Below are positions 12,401 to 27,400 of a stretch of 64,000 bases of DNA, piece after piece (within the stretch, counting starts at the first letter, position 1; each line of letters begins with the position of its first letter). The notes under the pieces were generated by a model that worked only from the letters and a program-made list of their open reading frames with translations, did no database searches and was not told the DNA's origin. Source of the DNA: Siphonodentalium dalli (lineage: Eukaryota > Mollusca > Scaphopoda > Gadilida > Siphonodentaliidae). The stretch is from positions 125,383,450 to 125,447,449 of the forward strand of contig CP136069.1 of assembly GCA_032622095.1 (NCBI GenBank), read 5' to 3'. The position numbers and the translations under genes were made by a program.

Positions 12401-15400
12401 GGATATCTCCAAGGATAAATTCATCCCCTCATCTTTTTCAAAATATCTTTCACAGCCATGGCTCATTTGAACATTTAATAGTATATAATGAGTATATGTA
12501 ATATCTGGGTACTCTCATCTTGACAACAAGATTTAATTAAACCCTCTCTCTTAAAATCAACGCATCCAGACAATATAGAACTTACCCCAAAATTAGCTTT
12601 GTATCACTGCACATTAATTATCTCAAACCCAATAAGGGACAAGAAAAGCAGATGCATGCATCAGATCCCCATGAACTATTTTACAAGATTTAATCACGTA
12701 TATTTTGAAAGTATTATAAATTTAATATATATATTTATCACACAATTAGCCCCTAAATTCAGCCTCATGATTTAGCAAGACAAACGTGTATTCCCGGCAC
12801 ACGCAGTGACGTAAGAGCTTAGAGCAATTATATCGATGGCAACACCGGAACTTTAGTATTAGGTTAAAAGTCCAGTGCATTTGTGGTTTCCCCTCAAACT
12901 AATTGCAACAAAAGTTTTTCATTGGGAATAAGTACATTAACCCACCACAAGCAACATATTAAAAATAAAAAAGAATCGAGAAAGGCGAATTTGATGATTT
13001 TGTGAAATAAATTTGTCAAAATTTGGTAAAATACTCAATTTATGACTTTTCAACAATGTTTATAAAAAATAATATTTTACTTGGCCTTCCATTTGTATAT
13101 CCATTTTTTAAAGTGCGTAGACAATCCTGAATACAGAAAAGAAAACTTTTCCCAAATACGTTCATTATTTTGCGAGTTATCTGCCTTCAAAATTGGGAGT
13201 GTATCTAATTTCAGGGCGGCAATTTCTCAAAATTAGCTAAAAATCCATTTATTTTGAAAACTAAATAAAAATGAAGGGAATTCTTGTTGTTTTATTAATG
13301 CCTTCTCTAGAGTGTGCACAAACAAAAATGATTTCTTTATGCATCTATGATTGAGAAGACAAAAATATTCTCAAACAAATTGTGTCTTCATTGCATGGGC
13401 AGCCAAATTTGCCTGTGATCGAGTACCGGCGTGATGAAATAGCATATTTGAGGTCATACAACTCAATAAATATAAATCCATATTCCCTGTCTTTCTCATA
13501 ATAACTTAAGTATACATGGTTAAACACACTGTGAAGGATTTTCCAAAAACATTGTGTAGAAAATCAACTTATGGCCCAATGAATCCTCAGTATTAACTTT
13601 TTTCTAAAAATGCGATTTTGGGGCGTTTTTGTCCATTTTTAAGGTTTTGTGTATAAATATTAAAAGCTATGCTCATTTACCCTAAAACTCTTAGTGTTGA
13701 AATAATAGCGTTACATTGGATATGTCAATGAATGTCACTGGATTTCACTCATGTTTCTGGAAACTGACTCCAAATTTGAATATCGGAAAAATCACCAGCT
13801 CCTACAAACATTCTTTCATATAGAGTTTACTGCTTCCTTATCTGATGTTCATATTCAGAGCTACGATCCTTTGTGTTGCCACTCGATGGCGAATTATTAT
13901 ATCGGGATTGTTCTATATAGCATGCCCATAAATTATGAAACAATAATCTACACAAACTGGAATAAAACAACTTTTGTCTGCAATGACTAGAATATGGTGA
14001 CATTTATAGCCTTTTGTGATTACACCTACACCATTATCAACGTTCAAATTTTGAGTCAGTTTCTTGAAAAATAATGTGAAATCCAGTAACTGTTGATTGG
14101 CTTAATCAATGTAATCTTATTTTTTTTCCAACATAAGTGTTTTAGGAGGAACGTTCAAATGATTAGACATTAAGCACTAATTGTGTTCATTGTTGTTTAC
14201 AAACGAGAGGCCGATCACGATCGGCAGATGTTTAACCCATACCTTGGCGATAGTGACTAGCTATAGCCATAACTGATAATTTGTCAAAGATATGATCACA
14301 GGAATTAATCCATATATCAGTACCCAACTTGAAATCAAAAGCTCAAATAATTTGTCTTAAGAAAGGGTTAAAGTATTTGGGTTGGGGAGGAGTAGTTTTA
14401 AATCTCATAACTCTGTCCCTATTCACACAAGGACATCTCACTGTGAGATCCAATGGTTTAGTGATTTCGGAGGACATGTTTAGGAGTTTAAGTTAACTCA
14501 TTGGAAGCAAAAGTGATAAATCCCTATCTTTGCCACTTTTGACATGCCAGATATTCAAAATTTATTATTCACTTCTAAAGGGAAATTATAATTGTTGACA
14601 AGCCAGACTGCTTAGAACGACATATATGTAGGGGATTCCATCTCGTATTTAAATGGTACTTTAATTACCCCCCTAAGATCCCCCATTCTCCCCAGTTATT
14701 TGTTTATCAAACATGGACAGATATAAGATCAGATCTGACCTGTGTATTAAATAAGATTAAGTGTTTCATAACAGGGGTGTATGGTTTTCAAAAATATATG
14801 TAGTTTATACAATTCAAAAGTATTATCTATATAATGTTATACAGACATAATATGATGGGGATGCTGGCCCCTATGACCACTAAATCGTTCATATAAAAGA
14901 AAGTAAGTTAGCCCTCATTTGAATGGTTTCACACATTACAATGTTTTACAAGTAGCTTGGGCACTAAAAGCCACAACCTGCAATGTTAATCTTCTAAGTG
15001 CTCTGTGGCCCCTAAAATTCAATCAACCATGAAAATGTGAACAAATGGGAAAATAAGGTTCCTGGAAATACTAACATCTACCATATTGATTTTCAAAACA
15101 AGTCATCACTTACAATAGTCATGTATATTTATCTGCCTGTTTCCCATTGCATAGATAAATCATATTGGCTATCAGCTGTTGTTTTAATTTCAAATTGAAA
15201 GCACGTGTTTGAAGGGTTAATATATTTTTCAAAAATCAATTAATCAGTCAATACCAAAATTGATAGAAGTGAATAGTGTGCAAAGATACCCAATAGATAT
15301 TAAGAGATATGAGGAAGAGTCCATGTACATTATAGCATGTGTCTATGGAAACCTTGGAAAGGGTTAATTATTTTTGAAGCAAATTAATGGAATTTAGAAG

Positions 15401-18400
15401 ACACTTATATAGGTGAGGGGGGGGGGGGCCCTTATCTCACCCTGTAATTAAATTTCAAGAATAGGAAAAACACCAGTCTTGTGCTGCCATTAATCAATTT
15501 GACAGTTAGAATAAACAAACAGCCAGCCACCAGTGTTGTTTATCTTGCTTGACCCACCAGAGCTCTGTATCATGTCATCACTCATTTCATAACAGATTTC
15601 ACTTGGAATGACAACATCTATAAAAATCATCTCATATACTCTGGATGTTGGATGATCACATGGTAATTTATTGATATCATTATATTACATGAAACTATTG
15701 CAATAAAATCTTCATATTTTCAAAACAGGATATCACACCTAATTAATCCTATAAAACTCAAATAAATGAAAGTGTCAATTTTTTATTTATTATTTAAATA
15801 TTTTTTTTTATTGTTATTAATTATATATGCTAAATTTAGCAAGGAGCTAAATCTAAAAAAAATTGAATTTTTTTTTTTAATTTTTTTTTTCTCGAAAAAG
15901 GGTCATAACTCCTTTAAAATTAATCGGATCAAACCCATATTCGGACTCGACCTGTATTTTGGGCTGTGAAACTCACATACCAAATTTGGTTCCAATCAGA
16001 TAAAAAATGTTTGAGTTATGGCAGAATGCGTGAGTTCTAAGTTGAAAAAGGGCCATAACTCTGAACAAAAACTCGGATCAAACCCAAATTCGAACTCGAT
16101 CTGTATTTTGGGCTGGGAAACCCATATACAAAATTTGGTTTCGATCAGATAGAAAATGTTTGAGTTATCGCATTACTCGTAAAGTGTCTACGGACAGACA
16201 GACAGACAGACGGACAGACAGACAGACGGACGAAAGACGAGTGGTCAATCCGGGCAACGACACTATGTTTACCATACTATGGTATGGGTAAACATAAAAA
16301 TGGTTATCATACACAACACTGTCTGATATACCAATTATTTACAAAAAATAACTAATTAAGGGCCATAACCCAGCACGAAATAAGTGGACATATTTTTCAA
16401 ACTCGATCAAGACATTGTTGAGAAAGTCTCATATATGCCGAATATCAACAAATTCAGTGGATAATTTTACAAGTTGTTGCGATCAAATTTATCGCACTAT
16501 CACCACCCACAGATGCCCGCCCATGAATCAACCTTGTCAAACTATAATTCAGATTTTTTTAAATAATAATTTCAGAATTTTTCAATAAAATCATGAAGAA
16601 ATTCCGCTAAAAAATGCCACACAACCAGGCTTTAAAATATTAAAAACATTATCAGAAATTAATTAATACTGACATCCAGCTTCGAATGGAAGACCCCGAG
16701 AGCATCTCCAAGTTTCTCTATCGGCACTAACATATCTTGTATAAGCTGGTGTTTCTCATACATTCTCTTTACTGCGTCTGTCTGTGTCAGCTTAAGTAGC
16801 GATATCTTAGGAGGCACAGCCCAGCCAAACAGGAAGCGGAATATCGGATTGTTTCCAAATGGTAAGATGTTCTGAAATATTCAAGAATTGTTTGTCTATA
16901 AATCAACAACATTTACTTTTGAGTTTCTTCTCAACAAAACCTTTTGATAACTACAGTAGTGCTCTAAGTAAGCGACTTCTTAACCACAGCAGAATTATGG
17001 GTAACTTTTCAGGATTTAGTCGGAAATATGGCTTGTTGCCATTCATCGGAAAGCTCTCGGGGATAAGAAGTCGCTTACTTAGAGCACTACTGTACATACT
17101 CAATGATGGGTTGTTACTTGATTCAGATTAATTCATTTGTGGGGATGTTCATCTAATGAGTTTGACAGAAATCCCTATTTGATTTTTAACCGTTTTAATC
17201 CTGCGCTGGTGCAGCATTAATTATCCTGTGCCAGTGCATTCTCTTATACATATACAAGTCTCGCATAGGGAGCCTTGCATATCTAAGAGATTGCACTGCC
17301 TTCCAATGTCAAGGTAAATATTGTTAGGCCAATGAATTCTCTTATATATGTGAGGCTCCCCATATAAGAGAATGCATTGGCACAGGGTTTTCGCTAAATT
17401 TCAGGAAGCTCCAGTCATGGAAGAGTTAACTTACTAATAAATCTATGGGAAACATAGGGTGCTTCTCTGTCTGTTGATCCTATTATCTGAAAATCCAGGC
17501 CAATCAGAATATTTCATTCCTAGCAGTGAATGTGATTAAAATGGCATTTTGTTCTGTTCTGTCAGACTGATGGAAAGACTTCATCATATGAAATCGGATC
17601 GTTTATTAGTTATTCTAACATTCCATGACCAGCATGTTGAAGATCTATTTGAAATAAATACAAATGATCCTAACTCAAGATGTTTTCTTTCATATTTAGG
17701 TCATACTTCTTAAATAGGGGTGCCAAGATTAATCGTATAATCGATGAACCGTTGATAAAGCCGATAATCTATTACCATTTCCATCGTCGATTAATCTGCG
17801 TTATTTATTTCAGACGTCAGAAAATGCCGGGTTTGAATACCGCGTTTGTTTTACACAGTTTAATCTACAACCGAGGGGTTAACATCCTTTGATCGCATAT
17901 CAAAGAGATTCCAATAACATGAGTACTACTAATACATGTTGCAAACAGTCGGCAGTTCATTTGATGATGCAACATGGTTTCTCGTCGGGTCGTTCCATAT
18001 TCTACAAATTGGCAGCACTGCAGATTTGAACACATTGCGACGTCGTTGTATATTTATACTTGAAAGGTGGCACTATGTCTTTGAAATGTGCCGACTGTCA
18101 CCATGTTCAATGAACTGAATGCACTCGCCCTTGAATCTGATTGGACCAATGGGAAGTTGATTGACATTCTCTCTAAAACCAGGGAACCAATATATATGGC
18201 ATTTTAATCAGCGATGTGCTCCGCAATGTAATTGATAGTGTTCTTTGTTTGCATAAGTACAAATGTATACTTAGAAGTTACTAGTACAGGCTATCGCATA
18301 TCGTGTGGTGATTGCTGAATGAAACTGACTATTATCAAATACTTAGCTTGTTCTGAGTCCTGCAATTTGCAGGTGGGGGCACACGTTTGTGATTGTTAAC

Positions 18401-21400
18401 CATGGTCTGGAAGTTTGATGAAACTTATAGTTTCCGTAACATTTGATTCCTTTTTTTAGGAACCGCTAGCGGCCCATCGTTCATTCCTACTTTTATATTG
18501 TTTGTATATATGGCTATTCATAAAACTGAAATTAATCGCTACGTTCGTTCTAATGAACTCACAAATATTATAACCATAACATCGCCGATAACATCAATAC
18601 ATTGTGCTCATTAGTGATTAACAGTGGTTTATGATGCACTTTATTAACATAAAAATTACATCAGCCGATGCGTCAAACAACCAGCGACAGTGCAGTTAAC
18701 CAGCAGCCAGCCAATATGCCATATTATGGAATACTTCCACTGATGTTATTAATACTGGTAATAGGTATGATTAATCGATTATAGTCGATTATTGATGACC
18801 GATTATCGATTATCAAAATCAATAATCGTGGCACCTCCAGTCTTAAACTATTCTTGCTTGAAAAGTGAAAATTATAGTTGGCTTTAACATAGTGGAATAA
18901 AGAGGATGGAAATTGAGTATTGGAAATACTTCTCTCATCCTGGATAATATATTATGGATGAATAATACTTCAACAGCATGGACAGTGCAAGTGTCTTCAT
19001 ATACAGTAAAACTGCTCCAAACCAGACCCTCTCCATAAAGTAAAACCTCTCCAAAAGGGACCCGGCCTTTACATGTAGTAAATTCTCTCCAAACCAGATC
19101 CTCTCCATTCAGTAAAACCTCTCCAAACCAGGCCTTCTACAAACTGAACCCCTCTCAATACGGAAAAACCTCTCCAAACCGGACACTCTACAAACTGGAC
19201 CATCTATAAAACAGACCCTCTACAAACTGAATCCCTCTCCATACAGTAGAACCCCTCCAAACTGGACCCTCTACAAACTGAATCCCTCTCCATACAGTAA
19301 AACCACTCCAAACTGTACCCTCCCCATACAGCAAAACCACTCCAAACTGGATCCTCTACGAACCAGACCCTCCACAAACTGGACCCTCTCCAAACAGTAT
19401 CCCTTACAAACAGAATCCCTCTCCATACAGTAAAACCTTTCGAAACTGGACCCTCCACAAACCGAATCTCTCTCAATACAATAAAACGTCTCCAAACTGG
19501 ACCCTCTACAAACCGAATCCGTCTCCAGACCAAACAAACTGCGCAGTTCCAATTCAGCCAAGTGTATCCACACTAAGAATTACCTCTGTAATCCACAACC
19601 TCTCCATTCTGAACACCGAACGGAATTTTGAGTCCTAACAAACCGAACACATGCATTTTGACCTCCGGAAAACGAATACGAATGCATCTTGGATCAGTGG
19701 TGGTTTAGTAGCATTGTCTAACGTACTGGCCTAATCAGTTGTCATTTATTTGAATAATGCTGTAGTCTGACAATAAAAACAGGAGCCTGATTAAATATTG
19801 AGATGTTCGTTATACAATTTCAATGAACAATTGAAAATTAAGTTTGATTACGTTATTGAGAGTTTGTATTTACATCACTATAGTAGTGACAGAGTTTTCA
19901 ATGTAAACACTAGTTCTCAATAAATGCAGTGTGGTACATTTGTGGTCAAAATATTTTAATTAACAATGATTGAACCATAGCACAGATGGCACACACAGCT
20001 TAATTCAGAGAAAAAATTAAAATTTAAAATACAATATACAATTATTACAAATATTATTTACCATTGTGTTGATTATTAAAGTTGCAACAGTTAATAATGT
20101 ACTATATGGGACTTTATTACACATTGTAACAGCGGTTTCATGTTTCATAATGGTACAATTTTCTATAAACTAAACATCTCTCTAAACCAAACTGAAAAGT
20201 CAGTCCGAATGATATTCGGTTTGAAGAGGTTTTACTCTACCTACCTCCATCTGCCAGAATATGCTCCTTGTATGCCTGTGGTAATAGTGTCGTAGTGGAA
20301 TATATTCTGTGGATGGTCCTGTTCTCAGAAACTTTTCCACATGTTTGTAAAACCAAGGTTTATAATAGTTACCAATAGCATTGATCTGAAATATATTAAA
20401 AAAAATTATATACAGTAATGCCCTAATTAATCGCCCCCTTAACCACAGCAGAATTATGGGTAACTTTTCAGGATTTAGTCGGAAATATGGCTTGTTGCCA
20501 TTCATCGGAAAGCTTTCCCCTAGAGCTTTCCTATGAATGGCAACAAGCCATATTTCCGACTAAATCCTGAAAAGTTACCCATAATTCTGCTGTGGTTAAG
20601 GGGTCGATTACTTAGGGCATTACTGTAGTTTATAATAATTGTTCTAAATCAGTAGGTTAGATCCCTCAACGTCGAGGAAATATTCAACAACAGATATTTA
20701 CATAGTTTGTGTGTGTTACACTAATTTACATAGTTTGTGTGTGTTACACTAATTTACATAGTTTGTGTGTGTTACACTAATTTACATAGTTTGTGTGTAT
20801 TACACTAATTTACATAGTTTGTGTGTGTTACACTAATTTACATAGTTTGTGTGTGTTACACTAATTTACATAGTTTGTGTGTGTTACACTAATTTACATA
20901 GTTTGTGTGTTACACTAATTTACATAGTTTGTGTGTGTTACACTAATTTACATAGTTTGTGTGTGTTACACTAATTTACATAGTTTGTGTGTGTTACACT
21001 AATTTTTGTTCAGTGATTGGTCAACTTCCAATTGGGTCACGTATTTCATATCCCAATAAATCATACCAAAACACGAGCCGACATCACATCTTATTGACCT
21101 AGATGACGAAATATGGTAGATAGATTAACTTGGCATGTTTTAAGTGTGCAGCCATGATTAATCAATCGATAATTCACAGGCAGCATATTGGGCTATCTTA
21201 CAGCACTTCATGGTACAGGTCTGCAAATTTGAGATGAACGACCATTCAGTTCACCTAAAACAAAATTCCGCGAATGAAAAAAAAGTTGCACCAAATTTTT
21301 CTATATATAGCCCTTGTGATCACTGATTCTCACCTTAATTATTGCTCAATCACATCTCAAAATGAGACATGTTCAAAATTATTAGTTCAATGAGTTGCCC

Positions 21401-24400
21401 ATTAGCAGTTAATGATTCCAGTTGGAGTAATTATAACAGTTTGTGTAACTCTTCTGGCAACCTTTGGGTCACCTAAGCACAAACCAGGCGAACAAAAAAT
21501 AGGTTTTGCACAATTTTGAAATCTGCAGGCCTGATGGTAACCGACAGATTTCAGAAAAAAAATTCAGCTGAGTTTATAGAAATTAATAAGGAAAAGGCTA
21601 TTTAAATAGAAGGTCATTAAAATAAAACATATTTGTTCTCAGGCAATTAGATCTCAATTTTAACATGAGGGAGGGAGGCTATTTTAATTTTTTTCTCAAA
21701 ATCTGCAAAAAAAGACTCCAGAAAAAACAAGAGCATCACTGGGGTGTGGCAAAATACGCCCATGGAATTTCAACAAACGGCCATAATGAGTATTAAATCC
21801 ATATGCCAAATTTGAAAAAAAGTCAGATAACTAAAATTAAAGTCATCACCTGGAAACCAAAATCAAAGGCAAATTCTAAGTCGAAAAGGACAATAACTCT
21901 GGCAAAAATGGGTGGTCAGAATCCAAATCCGAACTTGACCTGTATGTTCATGTGGCTAATCTACATACAAAAATTTGACAATAGTCAGACAACTAAAACT
22001 AAAGTTATCATTCGGAATCCAAAATATTTGGCGGGCGGAACACAATTTTGAACTTGACCTGTATTTTGGGCTAGTAAACGCACATACGAAATTTCATTCC
22101 ATTCAGTTCAGACTTACTAAATTTATCATCCGGAAATGAAATTGAGGACTAATTACAAAAAATGTTATCGTAACTCTGGTAACAATTGGCATGCGGAACC
22201 CAAATTCAAACTTGACCTGTATTGTGTACTAGTAAACCCACATACTAAATTTCATTCCATTCAGTTTAGACTTACTAAAGTTATCATCCGGAAAGGAATG
22301 AATGAATGAATAACATAATATGTTCCGTTTTTCTCAAAACGAGCATATAAAAATGAAAGTGTCAATAGCTCAACTTGGATAGGGGTTAATTTCATATGTT
22401 ACAGTCAATGGAGCAATTAGGATTGAGGAAAGTTGAATTGTCCAAGTAATACTAGATGTCAACATGAACAGATGTATAAAGTTTGGGATTCAGCAAGTAT
22501 ATATGGAATGACAAAGTATATAAAACCCATAATGTTCACCAGAACGTCACTGGAGGAATTGCATGAACAACCCTCTTAAGATCAGACCAAGTACACTCCA
22601 TGACTGTTGTCAGAACATAATTTTTGCCGAATATTAGAAATGATCTTTGGAATAAATTGGATAACTAGAAGTGATCCTGAACACTTCTGTAAATTTTCAA
22701 AACATTTCTCCAATAAATGTCGGCTGCATGTGCTGCTTTGGATTCAAATGTTTTAAATGCGGCCATGATTTTCAACAAAATTCGAAAATGAAACTGTCAA
22801 TGACACTGTAGCTCTATTTGGAGAGGGGATAATTTCATGGGTTACAGTCATTGGAGCGATTAGCAATGCGGAGATTTGACATGTTTAAGTAATACTTGAT
22901 ATCAACATGAAGAGATATACATTAAGTAAAATCCAAGATGCCACTGGTGGCCATGTTTTTCAATGAAATTAAAAAACATTTTTATAGCTCCAATCTAGTA
23001 GATCCATATCAAGATCAATATGAAGTTTGGTAATGATTGGATGAGGGAAGTTGATTGTAGGGTGTGCTAAAGGGTTTAATCATGCAAAGAGTAATATCCA
23101 AATTGACTGCCGATGACATGTTAATATTTTTTAACAAAATTCAGAAAAATTAGATTACTTCCATCTTGTGGTCATCCCGAAGATTCATGTGAAGTTTAGT
23201 GACGATCGGACAAGTAGGGTGTCGTCTGTAGGGTGTACCAAAGGATTTAGTCAAAGAGTAAAATTCAAGATGGCCGTTCAACAAAATTCGGAAAACTTTG
23301 ATGGCTTCCACCCAATGATCAATATCAAGTTTGGTGATGATCAGATGAGGGATGTGGTCTGTAGGTTGTGCCCCAGGATTTAGTCATGCAAATAGTAAAA
23401 TCCAAGATGGCTGCTGGTGACCATGCTTTATGGGCGAATGACCCCAAAATGACTCAATCCCATCTACATGTCAATATTAACATCCATGATCAATTTCATG
23501 ATGCTCAGATGAAGAGTACGGCCTGTAGCCTATGCTAATGGACTGAATTTTTAAATCCAATATGGCTGCCAGTGGCCATGTTTTATTGTTGTATGACCCC
23601 AAAATGACTCGTTCCCATCTACATACCAATATTAACAGCCATGACAAAATTCAAAATGATCCGATCATAGGTACCAGCTGTAGCCTGTTCTAATGGAAAT
23701 TGTTGACGGATGAAACCATGCACACATGGACGAACGATACCAATCCATGGCAATAGCTCAAATTTACAAAGCTGTGATATGTTGGGTGTGCTAAAGAATT
23801 TAGTCATACAAAGAGTTACCAAGAGGACCGCTGGCAGCCATTTCTTAACAGAATTCAGAAAAAATGGTAAGCTCCCATTTAGAGGTCACCCCAAAGATAA
23901 GATGAAAGTGTCAATGACACTGTAGCTCAACTTAGGTAGGGGAGTAATTTAATGGTTGACAGTAAATGGAGGAATAGGAAAGGTGCTAATTGAAATGTCT
24001 AACCTGCGCCAAAGGATTTAGTGATGCAAAAAGTAAAATACAAGATGGCTGCTGGTGGCCATTTTTTTTGGCCAATTGACCCCAAAAGGACTCGTTCCCA
24101 TCTACGTATAATTGTTAACATCCATGACAAATTTTATGAAGATCTGACCAAAGCTTCGACCTACAAATTTCATGATGATCAGACGAACAGTACGACCTGT
24201 AAGCCGCGCCAATGGATTGAATTTTGAAATCCAAGATGGCCGCTGGCAGCCATGTTTTTTGGCCGAATGACCCCACAATGATTCGTTCCCATCTACATGT
24301 CAATGTCAACATTCATGACAAATTTTATAAAGATTAGACCAAAGGCAACCTATAGCCCGTGCCAAAGGATTTAGTCATGCAAAGAGTAAAATCCAAGATG

Positions 24401-27400
24401 GTTGCTGGCGGCCATGATTTTTGGCCGAACGACTCCAAAATCACTCGTTCCCATCTACATATCAGTGTTAACATCCATGACAAATTTCATAAACTTCCGA
24501 CCAACACAACGACCTGTAGCCCGCGCCAAAGGATTTAGTCATGCAAAGAGTAAAATCCAAGATGGCTGCTGGCAGCCATGTTTTTTGGCCGAACGACCCA
24601 AAAATCACTTGTTCCCATCTACATGTCATTATTAACATCAATGACAAATTTCATGATGATCAGACGAACAGTACGACCTGTAGCCCGCGCCAATGGATTG
24701 AATCTTGAAATCCAAGATGGCTGCCAGTGGCCATGTTTTTTGGACGAATGACCCCAAAATGACTCGTTCCCATCTACATGTCAATGTCAACATTCATGAC
24801 AAATTTCATAAAGATCAGACCAAAGGTACGACCTGTAGCCCGCACCAAAGGATTTAGTCATGCAAATAGTAAAATCCAAGATGGCTGCTGGCGGCCATGT
24901 TTTTTGGACGAATGACCCCAAAATGACTCGTTCCCATCTACATGTCATTGTTAACATCCATGACAAATTTCATGATGTTCCGATCAAAGCTACGACCTGT
25001 AGCCCACGCCAAAGGATTCAGTCATGCAAAGAGTAAAATCCAAGATGGCTGCTGGCGGCCATGTTTATTGGCCGAACGACCCCAAAATGACTCGTTCCCA
25101 TCTACATGTCAATATTAACAGCCATGACAAATTTCATGATGATCAGACGAACAGTACGACCTGTAGCCCGCGCCAATGGATTGAATTTTGAAATCTAAGA
25201 TGGCCGCCAGCGGCCATGTTTTTTGGCCGAATGACCCCACAATGATTCGTTCCCATCTACATGTCAATGTCAACATTCATGACAAATTTCATAAAGATTA
25301 GACCAAATGTACAACCTGTAGCCCGCGCCAAAGGATTTAGTCATGCAAAGAGTAAAATCCAAGATGGCTGCTGGCGGCCATGTTTTTGGCCGAACGACAC
25401 CAAAATCACTCGTTCCCATCTACATGTCATTATTAACATCAATGACAAATTTCATGATGATCAGGCGAACAGTACGATCTGTAGCCCGCGCCAATGGATT
25501 GAATCTTGAAATCCAAGATGGCTGCCAGCGGCCATGTTTTTTGGCCGAATGACCCCAAAATGACTCGTTCCCATCTACATGTCAATGTCAACATTCATGA
25601 CAAATTTCATAAAGATCAGACCAAAGGTACGACCTGTAGCCCGCGCCAAAGGATTTAGTCATGCAAAGAGTAAAATCCAAGATGGCTGCTGGCGGCCATG
25701 TTTTTCGGCCGAACGACCCCAAAATCAGTCGTTCCCATCTACATGTCATTGTTAACATCCATGACAAATTTCATGATGTTCCGATTGAAGCTACGACCTG
25801 TAGCCCGGGCCAAAGGATTTAGTCATGCAAAGAGTAAAATCCAAGATGGCTGCTGGCAGCCATGTTTTTTGGCCGAACAACCCCAAAATCATTCGTTCCC
25901 ATCTACATGTCATTATTAACATCAATGACAAATTTCATGATGTTCCGATCAAAGCTACGACCTGTAGCCCACGCCAAAGGATTCAGTCATGCAAAGAGTA
26001 AAATCCAAGATGGCTGCTGGCGGCCATGTTTATTGGCCGAACGACCCCAAAATGACTCGTTCCCATCTACATGTCAATATTAACAGCCATGACAAATTTC
26101 ATGATGATCAGACGAACAGTACGACCTGTAGCCCGCGCCAATGGATTGAATTTTGAAATCTAAGATGGCCGCCAGCGGCCATGTTTTTTGGCCGAATGAC
26201 CCCACAATGATTCGTTCCCATCTACATGTCAATGTCAACATTCATGACAAATTTCATAAAGATTAGACCAAATGTACAACCTGTAGCCCGCGCCAAAGGA
26301 TTTAGTCATGCAAAGAGTAAAATCCAAGATGGCTGCTGGCGGCCATGTTTTTGGCCGAACGACACCAAAATCACTCGTTCCCATCTACATGTCATTATTA
26401 ACATCAATGACAAATTTCATGATGATCAGGCGAACAGTACGATCTGTAGCCCGCGCCAATGGATTGAATCTTGAAATCCAAGATGGCTGCCAGCGGCCAT
26501 GTTTTTTGGCCGAATGACCCCAAAATGACTCGTTCCCATCTACATGTCAATGTCAACATTCATGACAAATTTCATAAAGATCAGACCAAAGGTACGACCT
26601 GTAGCCCGCGCCAAAGGATTTAGTCATGCAAAGAGTAAAATCCAAGATGGCTGCTGGCGGCCATGTTTTTCGGCCGAACGACCCCAAAATCAGTCGTTCC
26701 CATCTACATGTCATTGTTAACATCCATGACAAATTTCATGATGTTCCGATTGAAGCTACGACCTGTAGCCCGGGCCAAAGGATTTAGTCATGCAAAGAGT
26801 AAAATCCAAGATGGCTGCTGGCAGCCATGTTTTTTGGCCGAACGACCCCAAAATCATTCGTTCCCATCTACATGTCATTATTAACATCAATGACAAATTT
26901 CATGATGATCAGATGAACAGTACGACCTGTAGGCCGCGCCAATGGATTGAATCTTGAAATCCAAGATGGCTGCCAGCGGCCATGTTTTTTGGCCGAATGA
27001 CCCCAAAATAACTCGTTCCCATCTACATGTCAATGTCAACATTCATGACAAATTTCATGAAGATCAGACCAAAGGTACAACCTGTAGCCCGCGCCAAAGG
27101 AAATTGTTGACGGACACACGGACGACGGACGCCAAACCATGGCAATAGCTCAAACTTACAAAAGTAAGTTGAGCTAACAAGTGGCCTGTAGGGTGTGCCA
27201 AAGGATATAGTGATGCAAAGAGTAAAATACATGATGACTGCCGGCAGTCATGTTTTTATGAGGGATGTGAACTGTAGGGTGTGTCAAAGGAATTTGTTGA
27301 CAGACACCTGCATGGACGACCTACCCATGGCAATAGCTCAAACTTTACAAACTTTACAATCGATGGAGGTGCCTGTAGTGAACACAGAATTTTTATTTAT

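Noticed and set aside
17936-18118. 60-codon frame inside the hAT-like element
   Set aside because: No similarity to hAT transposase motifs could be seen and the length is compatible with chance.
19204-19573. 100-109-codon minus-strand frames with repeating CxxRGSSLE-like words
   Set aside because: They are translations of a degenerate ~50-bp minisatellite.
20697-21003. Regular 28-bp repeats considered as a CRISPR array
   Set aside because: Units are head to tail with no unique spacers, in a eukaryotic genome; it is a minisatellite.
24021-27148. Many similar 65-82-codon frames ([25 protein letters not shown])
   Set aside because: They repeat every ~160 bp because the DNA does; codon positions drift between frames, so no protein is under selection.
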